A stretch of 7,461 nucleotides of DNA from assembly GCA_009843725.1 (NCBI GenBank), contig VYCX01000289.1, positions 1 through 7,461 of the forward strand, in the 5' to 3' direction. The notes under the pieces were generated by a model. The model saw nothing but the letters and a program-made list of their open reading frames with translations, was not told the origin of the DNA and searched no databases. Below, piece after piece: positions 5,518-7,461 of the stretch; the stretch's first letter is position 1, and each line of letters starts with the position of its first letter. The stretch is from Boseongicola sp. SB0675_bin_26. Lineage in GTDB: Bacteria > Pseudomonadota > Alphaproteobacteria > Rhodobacterales > Rhodobacteraceae. A program made the translations under genes and the position numbers.

Positions 5518-7461
5518 TCAGCTGCCGGGAACTGGTTCGTCGCTTTCCGCTTCACCCTGATCCGCAATTCGAGCAACCGAAACGACTTTCTCGCCTTCGG
5601 ATGCATTTAGGACCTTTACGCCGCCAGCCGTGCGGGATCGGAAGGAAATGTCCTCGATCGGAACGCGGATTGACTGGCCCGTCGACGTAGCAAGCATGAT
5701 CTGGTCGGACATGTCCACAGGGAAGGACGCGACCAGCGGGCCGTCACGCAGGGCCTTGTCCATTGCGAGGACACCTTGGCCCCCACGCTGGCGAACGGGA
5801 TAGCCGTGACTGGAAGACAGTTTGCCCGTCCCGCCGGACGTGATCGTGAGGATCAGGTCTTCGGCTGCGGACATTTCCGCGTAGCGCTCGGGGGAAAGCT
5901 GACCATCTGCAGGAGCGTCGTCATCTGCATCCGCCTCGTCTTCCGGCATGCCAGCCACCAAGCGCCTCTGCTTGAGGTAGGCGCTTCGCTCGGCCGGGTC
6001 GGCCTCGAAATGTCGGATAACAGCCATGGACACGACATGGTCACGGTCAGCCAGCTTGATGCCGCGAACACCGGTCGAGCCACGGCCCTTGAACACGCGT
6101 ACGGCGGTTGTCGGGAAGCGAATGGCGCGCCCGCGTGCCGTTACAAGCATCACGTCATCGTTTTTCGTGCATATTCTCGCGTTTACGAGAGATACTTCAT
6201 CTGGCAACTTCATCGCGATCTTGCCATTTGCCTTAACGTTCGTGAAGTCGCTGAGTGCGTTGCGACGCACGTCGCCGTCCGAAGTCGCGAAGAAAATCTG
6301 CAACTGGCCCCATTCCTCCTCATCACGGTCGGTCGGCATTATCGCTGCGATGGACACGCCCGACGGAATCGGCAGTATGTTGACGATGGCCTTGCCGCGC
6401 GATGTGCGCCCGCCCTGCGGCAATCGCCATGTCTTGAGCTTGTACACCATCCCGTCCGTCGTGAAGAACAGGAGTTGGGCATGCGTGTTGGCCACGAACA
6501 GTGTGGTGACAACATCATCGTCCTTGAGCGAGCCGCCCGACAGGCCCTTGCCGCCGCGTTTCTGGGACCGAAATTCCGCCAGGGCGGTACGCTTGATGTA
6601 CCCTTCCGCGGTGACGGTGACGACCATGTCCTCCCGCTCGATCAGGTCTTCATCCTCTAGATCGCCATCCCAATCGATGATTTCGCTGCGGCGGGGCACG
6701 GCGAACCGTTCCCGGACGTCACGAAGCTCCTCCGAGATGATTGCCATGATGCGGTCGCGAGAGGAAAGGATATCCAAGAAATCCTTGATGTTTGCGGCCA
6801 GTTCTTCAAGTTCGTCCGTGACCTCCCTGACACCGATCTGCGTGAGGCGGTTCAGCCGCAAGTCCAGAATGGCACGGGCCTGGATTTCTGAAAGGTTGTA
6901 CGTGCCGTCCTCGTTGATCATGTTGTTGGGGTCGTCAATCAGGCGAATGTACTCTGCAATGTCCTTGGCAGGCCAGCGCCGCTCCATCAGCCTTGCACGC
7001 GCTTCCACCGCGTCCGCCGAGGCCCGGATCGTCGCAACCACTTCGTCCACGTTGGACACGGCCACTGCAAGGCCGCAAAGAATGTGGCTGCGCTCACGCG
7101 CCTTGCGCAAGTCGAAGGCTGTGCGGCGCGCCACAACTTCTTCCCGGAACTCTATGAAACAAGAGAGAAAGTCCCGGAGGGTCAGCTGCTCGGGGCGCCC
7201 GTGGTTCAAGGCCAGCATGTTGCAGCCGAACGAGGTCTGCATGGGCGTGAATCGGTACAATTGGTTCAACACGACTTCGGCGGTCGCGTCGCGCTTGAGT
7301 TCAATGACCACACGCACGCCGATGCGGTCACTTTCGTCTGCAACCGAAGAAATGCCCTCGATTCTCTTTTCGCGCACGAGATCCGCGATTTTCTCGATCA
7401 TTGCCGCCTTGTTGACCTGATAGGGGACTTCGTCGACGATTATCGCGAAACGATCCTTGCG
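5518..7461 (-). CDS. gyrA: DNA gyrase subunit A, C-terminal three quarters
   Basis: Subunit of the type IIA topoisomerase that introduces negative supercoils. The window holds 647 codons plus stop, and the gene runs off the right edge. About 260 N-terminal residues, including the catalytic tyrosine and quinolone-resistance region, are outside. The visible part opens with [21 protein letters not shown], the end of the breakage-reunion core, then a coiled-coil segment to about residue 260. The GyrA box KRGGKG at about 301-306, which is needed for DNA wrapping, distinguishes it from ParC. The box begins the C-terminal beta-pinwheel, recognisable by repeated blade motifs such as [20 protein letters not shown] and [12 protein letters not shown]. 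An acidic linker ([15 protein letters not shown], about 505-520) interrupts the later blades, in line with other alphaproteobacterial GyrA proteins. The tail is short and acidic. No canonical terminator follows the stop. Confidence 0.97.
   Translation of the reverse strand, partial: RKDRFAIIVDEVPYQVNKAAMIEKIADLVREKRIEGISSVADESDRIGVRVVIELKRDATAEVVLNQLYRFTPMQTSFGCNMLALNHGRPEQLTLRDFLSCFIEFREEVVARRTAFDLRKARERSHILCGLAVAVSNVDEVVATIRASADAVEARARLMERRWPAKDIAEYIRLIDDPNNMINEDGTYNLSEIQARAILDLRLNRLTQIGVREVTDELEELAANIKDFLDILSSRDRIMAIISEELRDVRERFAVPRRSEIIDWDGDLEDEDLIEREDMVVTVTAEGYIKRTALAEFRSQKRGGKGLSGGSLKDDDVVTTLFVANTHAQLLFFTTDGMVYKLKTWRLPQGGRTSRGKAIVNILPIPSGVSIAAIMPTDRDEEEWGQLQIFFATSDGDVRRNALSDFTNVKANGKIAMKLPDEVSLVNARICTKNDDVMLVTARGRAIRFPTTAVRVFKGRGSTGVRGIKLADRDHVVSMAVIRHFEADPAERSAYLKQRRLVAGMPEDEADADDDAPADGQLSPERYAEMSAAEDLILTITSGGTGKLSSSHGYPVRQRGGQGVLAMDKALRDGPLVASFPVDMSDQIMLATSTGQSIRVPIEDISFRSRTAGGVKVLNASEGEKVVSVARIADQGEAESDEPVPGS

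Noticed and set aside
6026..7420. A 464-codon plus-strand open frame antisense to gyrA.
   Set aside because: The product is Ser/Arg-rich without any domain and lies wholly within the well-supported gyrA coding region, a typical antisense shadow in GC-rich DNA.

Overview
The window looks like chromosomal DNA of an alphaproteobacterium, most likely of the Rhodobacterales (Roseobacter/Paracoccus-like) group. The base composition is GC-rich. GyrA, TrmFO and the NifU/IscU-like scaffold read like their Rhodobacterales counterparts, and the run gyrA, trmFO, methyltransferase, gluQ, hisI, scaffold fits my recollection of gene order there. This placement comes from reading the proteins, not from a search.

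From left to right, bases 1-342 (minus) hold the N-terminal 114 residues of a PstS-type phosphate-binding protein with a signal peptide. Its upstream region carries a convincing PhoB-type box of three heptamers at an exact 11-bp period, with a candidate -10 in the right place. Bases 709-1158 (minus) encode a small IscU/NifU-like Fe-S scaffold. It is divergent, across 65 bp, from hisI (1224-1592, plus; phosphoribosyl-AMP cyclohydrolase). gluQ (1633-2532, minus; glutamyl-queuosine tRNA(Asp) synthetase) converges on hisI. It starts with GTG inside a 4-bp overlap with a class I SAM-dependent methyltransferase gene (2529-3143, minus). After a gene-poor stretch of roughly 830 bp come trmFO (3977-5332, minus; folate/FAD-dependent tRNA m5U54 methyltransferase) and the C-terminal three quarters of gyrA (5518-7461, minus; DNA gyrase subunit A, running off the right edge).

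Functionally this is mostly a housekeeping region. Two genes (gluQ, trmFO) modify tRNA, and the unassigned methyltransferase is tightly coupled to one of them. hisI and the scaffold share a compact divergent promoter region. The phosphate-binding gene appears to be an independently regulated, phosphate-starvation unit.

The least ordinary part is 3144-3976. It holds a strong inverted repeat, a possible small basic/charged protein gene on the opposite strand whose C-terminus vaguely recalls plasmid mobilisation accessory proteins, and about 550 bp with no convincing gene. It may be a decayed insertion. I see no CRISPR array, tRNA, rRNA or intact mobile element, and nothing that amounts to a clear new multi-gene system.
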